From Rhizobium sp. 9140 (GTDB lineage Bacteria > Pseudomonadota > Alphaproteobacteria > Rhizobiales > Rhizobiaceae): DNA of 64,000 bases. The stretch lies in NCBI RefSeq assembly GCF_900067135.1, contig NZ_FJUR01000001.1, positions 2,173,501 through 2,237,500 of the forward strand, read 5' to 3'. The translations under genes and the position numbers were made by a program. The notes beneath the pieces are model-generated. The model was not told the DNA's origin and searched no databases. It saw only the letters and a program-made list of their open reading frames with translations. Of the stretch, positions 56,654-64,000 are shown piece after piece. Positions within the stretch are counted from its first letter, which is position 1. Every line of letters begins with the position of its first letter.

Positions 56654-58012
56654 ATGCCGATCAACATCACCATGCCCGCGCTGTCTCCGACAATGGAGGA
56701 AGGCAACCTTGCAAAATGGCTCGTGAAAGAAGGCGACACCGTCAAGTCCGGCGACGTCATTGCTGAAATCGAGACCGACAAGGCAACGATGGAAGTCGAG
56801 GCCGTCGATGAAGGCGTCGTCGCCAAGCTCGTCGTTCCCGCCGGTACCGAAGGCGTCAAGGTCAACGCTCTGATCGCCATTCTCGCCGTTGATGGCGAAG
56901 ATGTCGGCGCTGCGGCTTCGGGTGGCGGCGCCTCCGCGCCGAAGGCCGAGCCCCAGCCTGCAAAGGCCGATTCCGAGCCGGCAACGGCGCAAGCGCCTGC
57001 CGCCGGGAAGACGGCATCCGCAACGCAGGCACAGGCTCCGGCTGCTGCGAAAACGGATGGCGACAACCGCGTCTTCTCGTCTCCGCTTGCCCGACGCCTC
57101 GCCAAGGAAGCCGGCCTCGACCTCTCCGCCGTCACCGGCACGGGGCCGAAGGGCCGCGTGATCAAGAGCGACGTCGAAAAGGCGGTCGCCGGCGGCACTG
57201 GCAAGGCGGCGTCCGCGCCATCCGCAGCACCGGCAACGGCGACTGCTCCGGCCACGACCGCAGCACCGAAGGGCATGTCCGACGAGCAGGTTCTGAAGAA
57301 CTTCGCCGAGGGCTCCTACGATCTCGTGCCGCATGACGGCATGCGCAAGACGATTGCCAAGCGCCTGCAAGAGTCCAAGCAGACCATTCCGCATTTCTAC
57401 GTTTCCGTGGATTGCGAACTGGATGCCCTGCTGTCGCTGCGCGCGCAGCTGAACGCCGCTGCTCCTGAAAGGGACGGCAAGCCGGCCTACAAGCTGTCCG
57501 TGAACGACATGGTCATCAAGGCGCTGGCGCTCGCCCTTCGCGACGTGCCGGATGCGAACGTTTCGTGGACCGAGACCAGTATGGTCAAGCACAAGCATGC
57601 CGATGTCGGCGTGGCCGTGTCGATCCCCGGCGGTCTCATCACGCCGATCGTCCGTTCCGCCGAGTTGAAGAGCCTGTCGGCCATCTCCAACGAGATGAAG
57701 GACCTCGGCGCCCGCGCCAAGGGTCGCAAGCTGAAGCCCGAGGAATATCAGGGCGGCACCACGGCGGTCTCCAACATGGGTATGATGGGCGTCAAGAACT
57801 TCGCCGCCGTCGTCAACCCGCCGCATGCGACGATCCTTGCAATCGGTGCAGGCGAGGAGCGTGTCGTCGTGAAGAAGGGCGAGATGAAGGTTGCGACCGT
57901 CATGACCGTCACCCTTTCCACCGACCACCGCGCGGTGGACGGTGCGCTGGGCGCCGAACTGCTGGGGGCTTTCAAACGCTACATCGAGAACCCGATGGGC
58001 ATGTTGGTGTAA
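56654..58012 (+). CDS. pdhC: Pyruvate dehydrogenase E2, dihydrolipoamide acetyltransferase
   Basis: A 452-residue E2 core. One lipoyl domain (1-80; Lys43 in [12 protein letters not shown]), an Ala/Pro linker, the peripheral-subunit-binding domain (about 137-175, [19 protein letters not shown]), a second Ala/Thr linker, and the catalytic domain (about 220-452) with [30 protein letters not shown] and the active-site [14 protein letters not shown]. Only one lipoyl domain is on E2, complemented by that on PdhB. A hairpin follows the stop. Confidence 0.97.
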   Translation: MPINITMPALSPTMEEGNLAKWLVKEGDTVKSGDVIAEIETDKATMEVEAVDEGVVAKLVVPAGTEGVKVNALIAILAVDGEDVGAAASGGGASAPKAEPQPAKADSEPATAQAPAAGKTASATQAQAPAAAKTDGDNRVFSSPLARRLAKEAGLDLSAVTGTGPKGRVIKSDVEKAVAGGTGKAASAPSAAPATATAPATTAAPKGMSDEQVLKNFAEGSYDLVPHDGMRKTIAKRLQESKQTIPHFYVSVDCELDALLSLRAQLNAAAPERDGKPAYKLSVNDMVIKALALALRDVPDANVSWTETSMVKHKHADVGVAVSIPGGLITPIVRSAELKSLSAISNEMKDLGARAKGRKLKPEEYQGGTTAVSNMGMMGVKNFAAVVNPPHATILAIGAGEERVVVKKGEMKVATVMTVTLSTDHRAVDGALGAELLGAFKRYIENPMGMLV

Positions 58013-58023
58013 TCCATGCGTCT

Positions 58024-58050
58024 GGTCCTCCCTTCAGGGGGAGGACCTTC
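58024..58050 (+). terminator. Hairpin after pdhC
   Basis: A 9-bp stem (58024-58032 with 58039-58047) and 6-nt loop lies 11 bp after the pdhC stop and is followed by a weak TTC-rich stretch. Transcription may be only partly stopped before the downstream genes. Confidence 0.5.
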
Positions 58051-58145
58051 TCACCTGTTTCGTCGTGCATCCCCGTGACATTTGGCTATGGCCTCGCCAT
58101 ATCAGAGCATGCTGGTACAATGGATGGGTGTGAAGGAGATCGTCG

Positions 58146-58400
58146 ATGGCGAATGAACCGGAAAGCATGATCATACCTCTGCTGCATGAGATGCGTGGGG
58201 AGATTCGCGAACAATTCGGTCAGGTGCATGAGCGTCTGGAGAATGTGGAGAAACATCTGGACAAGCTTGAGAGTGGCCAGAAAACCATTCGGCAGGCTCT
58301 GACCGCCGATACGATGATGTCGAAATTCGTGACCGGTGATTTCGAGGAGCGGATTTTCGAGCTGGAACGCAAGGTCGAGAAACTGACAAACGGCCAATAG
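58146..58400 (+). CDS. Small coiled-coil protein of unknown function
   Basis: An 84-residue, charged, almost entirely helical protein. Heptad patterns are visible through IREQFGQVHERLENVEKHLD and ERIFELERKVEKLTNGQ, so it probably forms a coiled coil. It has no membrane segment or known family. GGAG upstream (58133-58136) with start at 58146 is acceptable. It sits between pdhC and an SGNH hydrolase gene in the PDH region; any link with PDH is positional only. Confidence 0.65.
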   Translation: MANEPESMIIPLLHEMRGEIREQFGQVHERLENVEKHLDKLESGQKTIRQALTADTMMSKFVTGDFEERIFELERKVEKLTNGQ

Positions 58401-58468
58401 GGAGCCGCGGCGGGCATATCTGCCGCTCAGGCTCGACAGGCCATCTGGCGGTGCAGGAATGACGGACG

Positions 58469-59116
58469 ATGAGTAACACCAGAACAGTTCTCTGCTACGG
58501 CGACAGCCTCACTTGGGGTTACGATGCGGCAGCACCCGGGCGGCATGCGCTTGCGGATCGCTGGCCAACGGTGCTCGGCAATGCGCTGGGCGAGGGCGTT
58601 CATGTCATCGCTGAAGGTTTGAATGGTCGGACGACCGCCTACGACGATCATCTGGCGGATGCAGACCGGAATGGCGCGCGCATCCTGCCGACCGTGCTGC
58701 ACAGTCATGATCCGATCGATCTCGTGATCATCCTGCTCGGCACAAACGACATGAAGCCTGTCGTACACGGCACGGCCTTCGGCGCAGTACAGGGTGTCGA
58801 GCGGCTGATCGAACTCGTCCGGCACCACGCATGGTCGTTTAAGGCCGAGGCGCCGGAGATTTTGATCGTCGCGCCTCCAGCGGCTTGCGAAACAGCAAAT
58901 GCAGCGTTCGCGGCGATGTTTGCCGGCGCACGCGAACAGTCGGCCATGCTCGCCTCGCTTTATGCGGACCTCGCCGATGAAACGGGCTGCGGATTTTTCG
59001 ATGCCGGATCGGTGGCGAAGACGACGCCGATAGACGGCATCCATCTCGATGCGGAAAACACAAGAGCGATCGGACGCGGCCTTGAGCCGATCGTCCGTGT
59101 GATGCTCGGCCTTTAA
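58469..59116 (+). CDS. SGNH/GDSL-family hydrolase (esterase)
   Basis: A 215-residue esterase of the SGNH fold. Block I CYGDSLTWG holds the nucleophile Ser at about residue 13, block III is ILLGTNDMK with the oxyanion Asn, and block V is the C-terminal DGIHLDAENT with the Asp and His. This type includes arylesterases and acyl-carbohydrate esterases; there is no signal peptide, so it is cytoplasmic. Lies 107 bp upstream of lpd on the same strand. Confidence 0.9.
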   Translation: MSNTRTVLCYGDSLTWGYDAAAPGRHALADRWPTVLGNALGEGVHVIAEGLNGRTTAYDDHLADADRNGARILPTVLHSHDPIDLVIILLGTNDMKPVVHGTAFGAVQGVERLIELVRHHAWSFKAEAPEILIVAPPAACETANAAFAAMFAGAREQSAMLASLYADLADETGCGFFDAGSVAKTTPIDGIHLDAENTRAIGRGLEPIVRVMLGL

Positions 59117-59222
59117 AGCATGGCCAGGCGAAGCCTCTTTGCTTCGCTGCGGGACAATGCGGTCGTAGAAGACATAGAACGGCAGCGCCCAAGGCGCGCC
59201 TTGAAAACAGGAAACGCAAGGC

Positions 59223-60668
59223 ATGGCTCAGAACTACGACGTCATCATCATCGGCTCCGGTCCGGGCGGCTACATCGCGGCGATCCGCGCAGCGCAGCTG
59301 GGCTTGAAGGTGGCCGTCGTCGAGCGCGAACATCTGGCCGGCATCTGCTCCAACTGGGGTTGTATTCCTACCAAGGCTCTGTTGCGTTCGGCCGATGTGC
59401 TGCACAGCGCTCAGCATGCCAAGAACTACGGCTTGACGCTCGAAGGCACGATCTCGCCGGATATCAAGGCTATCGTCGCCCGCTCGCGCGGCATCGCCGA
59501 GCGCATGAACGGCGGCGTCGGCTTCCTGTTCAAGAAGAACAAGGTCGACATCATCTGGGGTGAGGCCAAGCTGACGAAGCCTGGTGAAATCGTCGTCGGA
59601 CCGATCACGAAGCCGATCGTTCAGCCGCAGGGTCCGATCCCGAAGAACACGCTGGGCGAGGGTACCTATACCGCCAAGCATATCATCGTCGCCACCGGCG
59701 CCCGTCCGCGCGCTCTGCCCGGCATCGAGCCGGACGGCAATCTCATCTGGACCTATTTCGAGGCGATGAAGCCCGAGCGGATGCCAAAGTCGCTGCTGGT
59801 CATGGGCTCCGGCGCCATCGGTATCGAGTTTGCCTCCTTCTATCGCACCATGGGCGTCGATGTGACGGTGGTCGAGGTGCTCGGCCAGGTCATGCCGGTC
59901 GAGGATGCCGAGATCTCGGCCTTCGCCAAGAAGCAGTTCGACAAGCAGGGCATGAAGATCCTGCTCGAAGCCAAGGTCTCCAAGGTGGAGAAGGGCGCCG
60001 ACAGCATCACCGCGCATGTCGAGAAGAAGGATGGCACGATCGAGAAGATCACGGCCGATCGGATGATCTCGGCCGTCGGCGTCGTCGGGAATATCGAGAA
60101 CCTCGGCCTGGAAGCGCTGGGCGTGAAGACCGACCGCGGCTGTATCGTCATCGACGGCTACGGCAAGACCAACATACCCGGCCTCTACGCCATCGGCGAC
60201 GTTGCCGGTCCGCCGATGCTTGCGCACAAGGCCGAGCATGAAGCGGTCATCTGCATCGAGAAGATTGCGGGCCTGCCGAATGTACACCCGATGGACAAGC
60301 TGAAGATCCCGGGCTGCACCTACTGCAACCCGCAGGTCGCCTCCGTCGGTCTGACCGAAGCTAGGGCGAAGGCGGAAGGCCGCGAGATCCGCGTCGGCCG
60401 CTTCCCCTTCGTCGCCAACGGCAAGGCGATCGCTCTCGGTGAAGACCAAGGCATGGTCAAGACCATTTTCGACAAGAAGACGGGCGAACTGATCGGCGCG
60501 CATCTGGTTGGCGCCGAAGTGACCGAACTCATTCAGGGCTTCGTCGTCGCCATGAACCTCGAAACGACCGAGGAAGACCTGATGCACACCATCTTCCCGC
60601 ATCCGACCATTTCGGAAACGATGAAGGAAAGTGTGCTCGATGCCTATGGTCGCGCCCTCAACGCGTGA
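59223..60668 (+). CDS. lpd: Dihydrolipoamide dehydrogenase (PDH E3)
   Basis: A 481-residue flavoprotein that reoxidises the lipoyl groups with NAD. FAD-binding GSGPGGYIAAIRAA is at 11-24, the redox disulfide C42/C47 lies in ICSNWGCIPTKAL, the NAD Rossmann motif is GSGAIGIEFASFY, and the C-terminal HPTISETMKES contains the active-site His-Glu pair. The redox motif differs from E. coli's GGTCLNVGCIPSKAL but keeps the spacing. Located downstream of pdhABC and upstream of lipA. Confidence 0.97.
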   Translation: MAQNYDVIIIGSGPGGYIAAIRAAQLGLKVAVVEREHLAGICSNWGCIPTKALLRSADVLHSAQHAKNYGLTLEGTISPDIKAIVARSRGIAERMNGGVGFLFKKNKVDIIWGEAKLTKPGEIVVGPITKPIVQPQGPIPKNTLGEGTYTAKHIIVATGARPRALPGIEPDGNLIWTYFEAMKPERMPKSLLVMGSGAIGIEFASFYRTMGVDVTVVEVLGQVMPVEDAEISAFAKKQFDKQGMKILLEAKVSKVEKGADSITAHVEKKDGTIEKITADRMISAVGVVGNIENLGLEALGVKTDRGCIVIDGYGKTNIPGLYAIGDVAGPPMLAHKAEHEAVICIEKIAGLPNVHPMDKLKIPGCTYCNPQVASVGLTEARAKAEGREIRVGRFPFVANGKAIALGEDQGMVKTIFDKKTGELIGAHLVGAEVTELIQGFVVAMNLETTEEDLMHTIFPHPTISETMKESVLDAYGRALNA

Positions 60669-60884
60669 TCGTGACTTGACGTCGGATGCGCGCAGTCGCA
60701 TCTGAGGTTGGACGCATGAACGGTCCGCTTTTGGCGGACCGGCAGACAGCAGGAGCGGGCGGTGTCGCCGGCTCGAACGTCTTTGCGGGCAGGCGGGAAG
60801 CTTGTGGACGGGAAGACGAGCACGAGAAGCTGATGGCTTGTCCGGCCCCACGGACGGGCGGAAGCGGGAAGAAAGATCGGACCT

Positions 60885-61862
60885 ATGGTCACCATTCTCG
60901 ACCGGACCCAGAACGCGAATGAAGCGCCGCGCGTGCGCCATCCCGAAAAGGCCCACAAGCCCGACACGGAGATGCTGCGCAAGCCGGAATGGATTCGCGT
61001 GAAAGCCCCGACCTCCAAGGGCTATCACGAAACGCGCGATCTCGTGCGCTCGCACAAGCTGGTGACGGTCTGTGAGGAAGCGGGCTGCCCGAACATCGGC
61101 GAGTGCTGGGAGAAGAAGCACGCGACCTTCATGATCATGGGCGAGATCTGTACCCGCGCCTGTGCCTTTTGCAATGTCGCGACCGGCAAGCCGAATGCGC
61201 TCGACATGGCGGAGCCCGAGAATGTTGCACTGGCGGTGCGGCAGATGGGCCTGTCGCACGTGGTCATCACCTCAGTCGATCGCGACGACCTGCCGGATGG
61301 TGGCGCCGAGCACTTCGAGAAAGTTATCTGGGCGATCCGTGCGGCCTCACCGGAAACGACCATCGAGATCCTGACACCGGACTTCCTGAAGAAGCCCGGC
61401 GCGCTGGAGCGCGTCGTCGCGGCCAAGCCCGATGTCTTCAATCACAACATGGAAACCGTGCCGGGCAATTACCTGACCGTCCGTCCCGGCGCCCGTTACT
61501 TCCACTCCGTCCGCCTGCTTCAGCGCGTGAAAGAGCTGGACCCCACCATGTTCACCAAGTCCGGCATCATGGTCGGCCTTGGCGAAGAGCGAAACGAAGT
61601 CCTGCAATTGATGGACGACCTGCGCACGGCTGATGTCGATTTCCTGACCATCGGTCAGTACCTGCAGCCGACCCGCAAGCACCACAAAGTCGAGGCCTTC
61701 GTCACGCCCGAAGAGTTCAAGTCCTACGAGACCGTCGCCTATACCAAGGGCTTCCTCATGGTGGCCTCAAGCCCGCTGACGCGCTCCTCACACCATGCGG
61801 GCGACGATTTCGCCCGCCTGCGGGCCGCACGCGAAAAGAAGGTCCTGCTCGCCGCGGAGTAG
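60885..61862 (+). CDS. lipA: Lipoyl synthase
   Basis: A 325-residue radical-SAM enzyme that inserts two sulfurs into octanoyl-lysine. Auxiliary 4Fe-4S ligands: C63, C68 and C74 in [13 protein letters not shown]. Radical-SAM cluster: C89, C93 and C96 in CTRACAFC. The C-terminal [15 protein letters not shown] motif includes the Ser that ligates the auxiliary cluster. The start [10 protein letters not shown] is a family-typical N-terminus. It follows lpd by 216 bp with no gene between; a dioxygenase-like gene follows. Confidence 0.96.
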   Translation: MVTILDRTQNANEAPRVRHPEKAHKPDTEMLRKPEWIRVKAPTSKGYHETRDLVRSHKLVTVCEEAGCPNIGECWEKKHATFMIMGEICTRACAFCNVATGKPNALDMAEPENVALAVRQMGLSHVVITSVDRDDLPDGGAEHFEKVIWAIRAASPETTIEILTPDFLKKPGALERVVAAKPDVFNHNMETVPGNYLTVRPGARYFHSVRLLQRVKELDPTMFTKSGIMVGLGEERNEVLQLMDDLRTADVDFLTIGQYLQPTRKHHKVEAFVTPEEFKSYETVAYTKGFLMVASSPLTRSSHHAGDDFARLRAAREKKVLLAAE

Positions 61863-61974
61863 AGGTCGCGTCGGCAGAGATGCCGTTTGGCACGAGCCTT
61901 CATTCGTCCATTTCCCTGCTGACATTGTTCGTGTAGGCTTACGCGGTAAGCGTTTGAGGCACGGAGTCAGTCAG

Positions 61975-63057
61975 ATGGACATGTCGGTTAAGGGAAAGCC
62001 GGGGACCAGCGGAATGCGGAGTCTTGGCCAGCGCCTGGGCGGCATGGCACTGGCGCCGCTCCACACGCTTCAGATCGTCACCGGTCGCAAGGACTTCAAG
62101 AACGACGTCCTCGGCAGCGAACGCCTGAACCGCAAAGGCTTGCATGTCTGGCGGGTGAAGGCTGCAGCGCGGGTCACGGAGTGGCGGCGTAAGCGGCTGG
62201 CCCACCTCGTGACGCCAATGGAGCGGGATTTCTTCGCGGAGAATGGCTACATCGAGCGCCGCAATCTACTGGATGACAGCCAGTTCCGGACCCTGGTGGC
62301 TGAGGTCGAGGCTTTGCAGGCACCAGCGCGCGAGATGCGGGAAGGCGGCGCGATAACACGGCGCATTCCCCTGACGCCCGATGTTCTCGAGCACGCGCCC
62401 ACCCTTGCTGCCTTCCTCAAAGACGAGCGCTGGACCGGTCCTATCCGCTATGTCGGCGGTTTCGACGTCGAACCCGTTCTCAGCATCCAGACGATCTTCG
62501 GCGAACCCTCCGTCTCCAAGGGCGGCAAGGATCCGCAGACCGATCTTCACATGGACACGTTTCACTCGACAGCCAAGGCCTGGTACTTCCTCTACGATGT
62601 GCCGGAGGACGAGGGTCCTTTCACCTATGTCGCCGGCTCGCATAAGCTGACGCCGCGTCGTCTCGCCTGGCACAAGCGGCAGAGCGTGCTGGCAGCGGAG
62701 CGTCGGGGAGGTGGGGCTTTTCGTATTCCCCTCGCTGCCCTGAAGTGGCTCCGCCTGCCGCAGCCGACGCGGTTTGCGGTGCCTGCCAATACGCTGGTGG
62801 TGGGCGATACCTTCGGCTTTCACGCACGCGGCCATTCTGCACGCCGTTCCATTCGGGTCGAACTCTATGCCTCGCAGCGACCCAATCCCTTTTTGCCCTT
62901 CATCGGCCTCGACAGCGCGAAGCTTCCCTATGTCAGCGGTCGCAAAGAGGTCATCTCCTGGTATTTCGAGGACTGGCTGGTTAAACTAAAACTTCAGCGG
63001 CTGATCTGGCGCCCTGTCGGTGCCGTCAAGGCCCGGGAGAGACCGCCCGGCAGTTGA
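61975..63057 (+). CDS. Phytanoyl-CoA dioxygenase-family protein
   Basis: A 360-residue protein of the Fe(II)/2-oxoglutarate-dependent dioxygenase family. The metal triad candidates are H192 and D194 (DLHMDTFH) plus a distal His at 283 or 287 (GFHARGHS), followed by the Arg-rich RRSIRVELY that would bind 2-oxoglutarate. The C-terminal jelly roll extends to about 320, and the N-terminal 80 residues are basic and lack a known domain. Substrate unknown. It is on the same strand as lipA but separated by 112 bp. Confidence 0.78.
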   Translation: MDMSVKGKPGTSGMRSLGQRLGGMALAPLHTLQIVTGRKDFKNDVLGSERLNRKGLHVWRVKAAARVTEWRRKRLAHLVTPMERDFFAENGYIERRNLLDDSQFRTLVAEVEALQAPAREMREGGAITRRIPLTPDVLEHAPTLAAFLKDERWTGPIRYVGGFDVEPVLSIQTIFGEPSVSKGGKDPQTDLHMDTFHSTAKAWYFLYDVPEDEGPFTYVAGSHKLTPRRLAWHKRQSVLAAERRGGGAFRIPLAALKWLRLPQPTRFAVPANTLVVGDTFGFHARGHSARRSIRVELYASQRPNPFLPFIGLDSAKLPYVSGRKEVISWYFEDWLVKLKLQRLIWRPVGAVKARERPPGS

Positions 63058-63109
63058 CACCCGTCACGTTGCGAGAGGCGAGGCCGGGAGACAGGGCCGG
63101 AGACAGGAA

Positions 63110-63682
63110 ATGCCGCATGACCTCAAGACCGTTGCGGAAGCCGCAGCGGCCGTCTCCCGTGCAAACCGCATCTGCGTCATCGGCTGTTCGGGAGGTGGCA
63201 AGACGACGCTTGCGCGCTCGCTCGGCCAGCGGCTCGATCTGCCTCATATCTCGATGGACAGGGTTTTCTTCTGGCTTCCGGGCTGGAAGAAACGTGACAG
63301 GGTCGAGGAACGCGCCCTCATACAGAAGGCTGTCACGGCCGAGCGCTGGATCATGGACGGCACGGGATCGTCGAGCTTCGACCTGCGCATGCCGCGCACC
63401 GAGGTCGTGCTCTGGCTGCGCCTTCCGCGCTGGCTCTGCCTGCTGAGCGTCTTTCGCCGCGTTCTCAAGAGCTTCGGCCGCGTTCGCCCCGATCTGGCGC
63501 CGGGTTGCCGCGAGCAGTGGCCCGACCGCGAATTTCTTGCCTATATCTGGAACTTCGAGAGCCGTGTCGCTCCGCACATCGAGCGCGAGATAGCGCTGCA
63601 TGGGCAGCACGTGGCGATTTTCACGCTGAAAAGGCGCAGCGACGTCGCGCGCCTCCTTGATCTTGCGTCCGCCGCCGACTAA
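63110..63682 (+). CDS. P-loop kinase-like (adenylate-kinase/topology-modulation-like) protein
   Basis: A 190-residue protein with Walker A GCSGGGKT at 25-32, followed by LARSLGQRLDLPHISMDRVF, and the pattern WIMDGTGSSSFDLRMPRTEVVLWLRLPRW, a beta-strand with acidic residue typical of shikimate-kinase/adenylate-kinase-like enzymes and of proteins annotated as DNA topology modulation (FlaR-like). The substrate is not identifiable. ACAGGA lies 5 bp before the start. The COQ10/RatA gene begins 9 bp after its stop. Confidence 0.8.
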   Translation: MPHDLKTVAEAAAAVSRANRICVIGCSGGGKTTLARSLGQRLDLPHISMDRVFFWLPGWKKRDRVEERALIQKAVTAERWIMDGTGSSSFDLRMPRTEVVLWLRLPRWLCLLSVFRRVLKSFGRVRPDLAPGCREQWPDREFLAYIWNFESRVAPHIEREIALHGQHVAIFTLKRRSDVARLLDLASAAD

Positions 63683-63691
63683 CTGCGTCTC

Positions 63692-64000
63692 ATGCCGAAG
63701 TTCGAAACCAGACGCTTGGTGAAGCACTCTCCCGACCAGATGTTCGACCTTGTTGCCGACGTCGAGTCCTACCCGCAATTTCTGCCGCTCTGCGAGGCGC
63801 TCACCGTGCGGACGCGCAAGGAGCGTGATGGCAAGGAGCTGCTTCTGGCCGACATGACGGTCGGTTACAAGGCGATCCGCGAGACCTTCACGACGCAGGT
63901 GCTTCTGAACCAGGCGGAGCATCGAATCGAGGTCAAGTATATCGACGGCCCCTTCCGCTACCTCGACAATCGATGGACGTTCGAGCCAGCGCCGGACGGC
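63692..64000 (+). CDS. COQ10/RatA-family protein (partial, continues past window)
   Basis: An open frame of 103 codons runs to the window end without stop, so only the N-terminal two-thirds is seen. It begins MPKFETRRLVKHSPDQMFDL and reads through VADVESYPQFLPLCEALTV, the START/polyketide-cyclase signature of COQ10-like ubiquinone-binding proteins, and FRYLDNRWTF. In alphaproteobacteria the gene regularly follows lipA. E. coli RatA is its distant relative, but a toxin role is doubtful here. Ubiquinone binding is family inference. Confidence 0.88.
   Translation, partial: MPKFETRRLVKHSPDQMFDLVADVESYPQFLPLCEALTVRTRKERDGKELLLADMTVGYKAIRETFTTQVLLNQAEHRIEVKYIDGPFRYLDNRWTFEPAPDG

Noticed and set aside
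58839..61259. 806-codon minus-strand open frame over the SGNH gene, lpd and part of lipA
   Set aside because: It is antisense to three well-supported genes, with no start context or family.

Overview
The window is chromosomal core DNA of an alphaproteobacterium, most likely family Rhizobiaceae (Rhizobium/Agrobacterium/Sinorhizobium relatives). The reasons are high GC, dense short operons with ATGA-type overlaps, the order tpiA-secG-pyrG-...-kdsA-eno-FtsB/DivIC-pdhA-pdhB-pdhC-lpd-lipA-COQ10/RatA, a PdhB that carries its own lipoyl domain, and several families typical of the group (DUF1489, DUF2336, BTLCP transglutaminase-like, PAS_5, ATP12). No phage, IS element, CRISPR array or rRNA operon is visible. 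There is one tRNA, tRNA-Leu(GAG).

Layout. 1-400: a guanidinium exporter (Gdx/SugE) behind a two-hairpin guanidine-II (mini-ykkC) riboswitch. 384-7375, mostly minus strand: ATP12 chaperone, HAD phosphatase, RluA-type pseudouridine synthase and CrcB; then glutathione-dependent formaldehyde detoxification (S-formylglutathione hydrolase and class III alcohol dehydrogenase) with small genes between; then an XRE regulator. 7.6-16.4 kb: DMT exporter, lipB, tRNA-Leu, a peptide-deformylase-like protein missing metal ligands, mgtE, a LiuR-like MerR regulator with a probable operator, two membrane proteins, sdaA and DUF1489. 16.4-24.7 kb: D-Ala-D-Ala carboxypeptidase with SPOR domain, envelope proteins, a BTLCP cysteine protease behind an AT-rich region with a perfect inverted repeat, PilZ and PAS proteins, rhomboid, CBS and patatin proteins. 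24.8-38.5 kb: hisI, folE, an IscU-like protein, yidD, thrS, flavoenzymes, DUF2336, an SDR, GNAT and parE (topoisomerase IV).

39.6-45.5 kb is the most interesting block. It encodes a HAD-phosphatase/UbiA fusion resembling decaprenyl-phosphate phosphoribosyltransferase, a close DprE1-like FAD oxidase, an ArnE/F-like small transporter, an extended SDR and a class III PLP aminotransferase. Together these look like a lipid-linked pentose pathway similar to the mycobacterial decaprenyl-phosphoryl-arabinose route, with a possible amination branch. I infer this from gene content; the product is unknown.

45.6-64 kb: tpiA, secG, pyrG, a ParD/ParE toxin-antitoxin pair placed inside conserved synteny, an SLT lipoprotein, a VOC protein, kdsA, eno, an FtsB/DivIC protein, the pyruvate dehydrogenase genes (pdhA, pdhB, pdhC, lpd), lipA, a phytanoyl-CoA-dioxygenase-like protein, a P-loop kinase-like protein and a COQ10/RatA gene cut by the window end. 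The E2, E3 and lipoyl synthase here, together with lipB at 8.5-9.3 kb, form a lipoic-acid/PDH theme.
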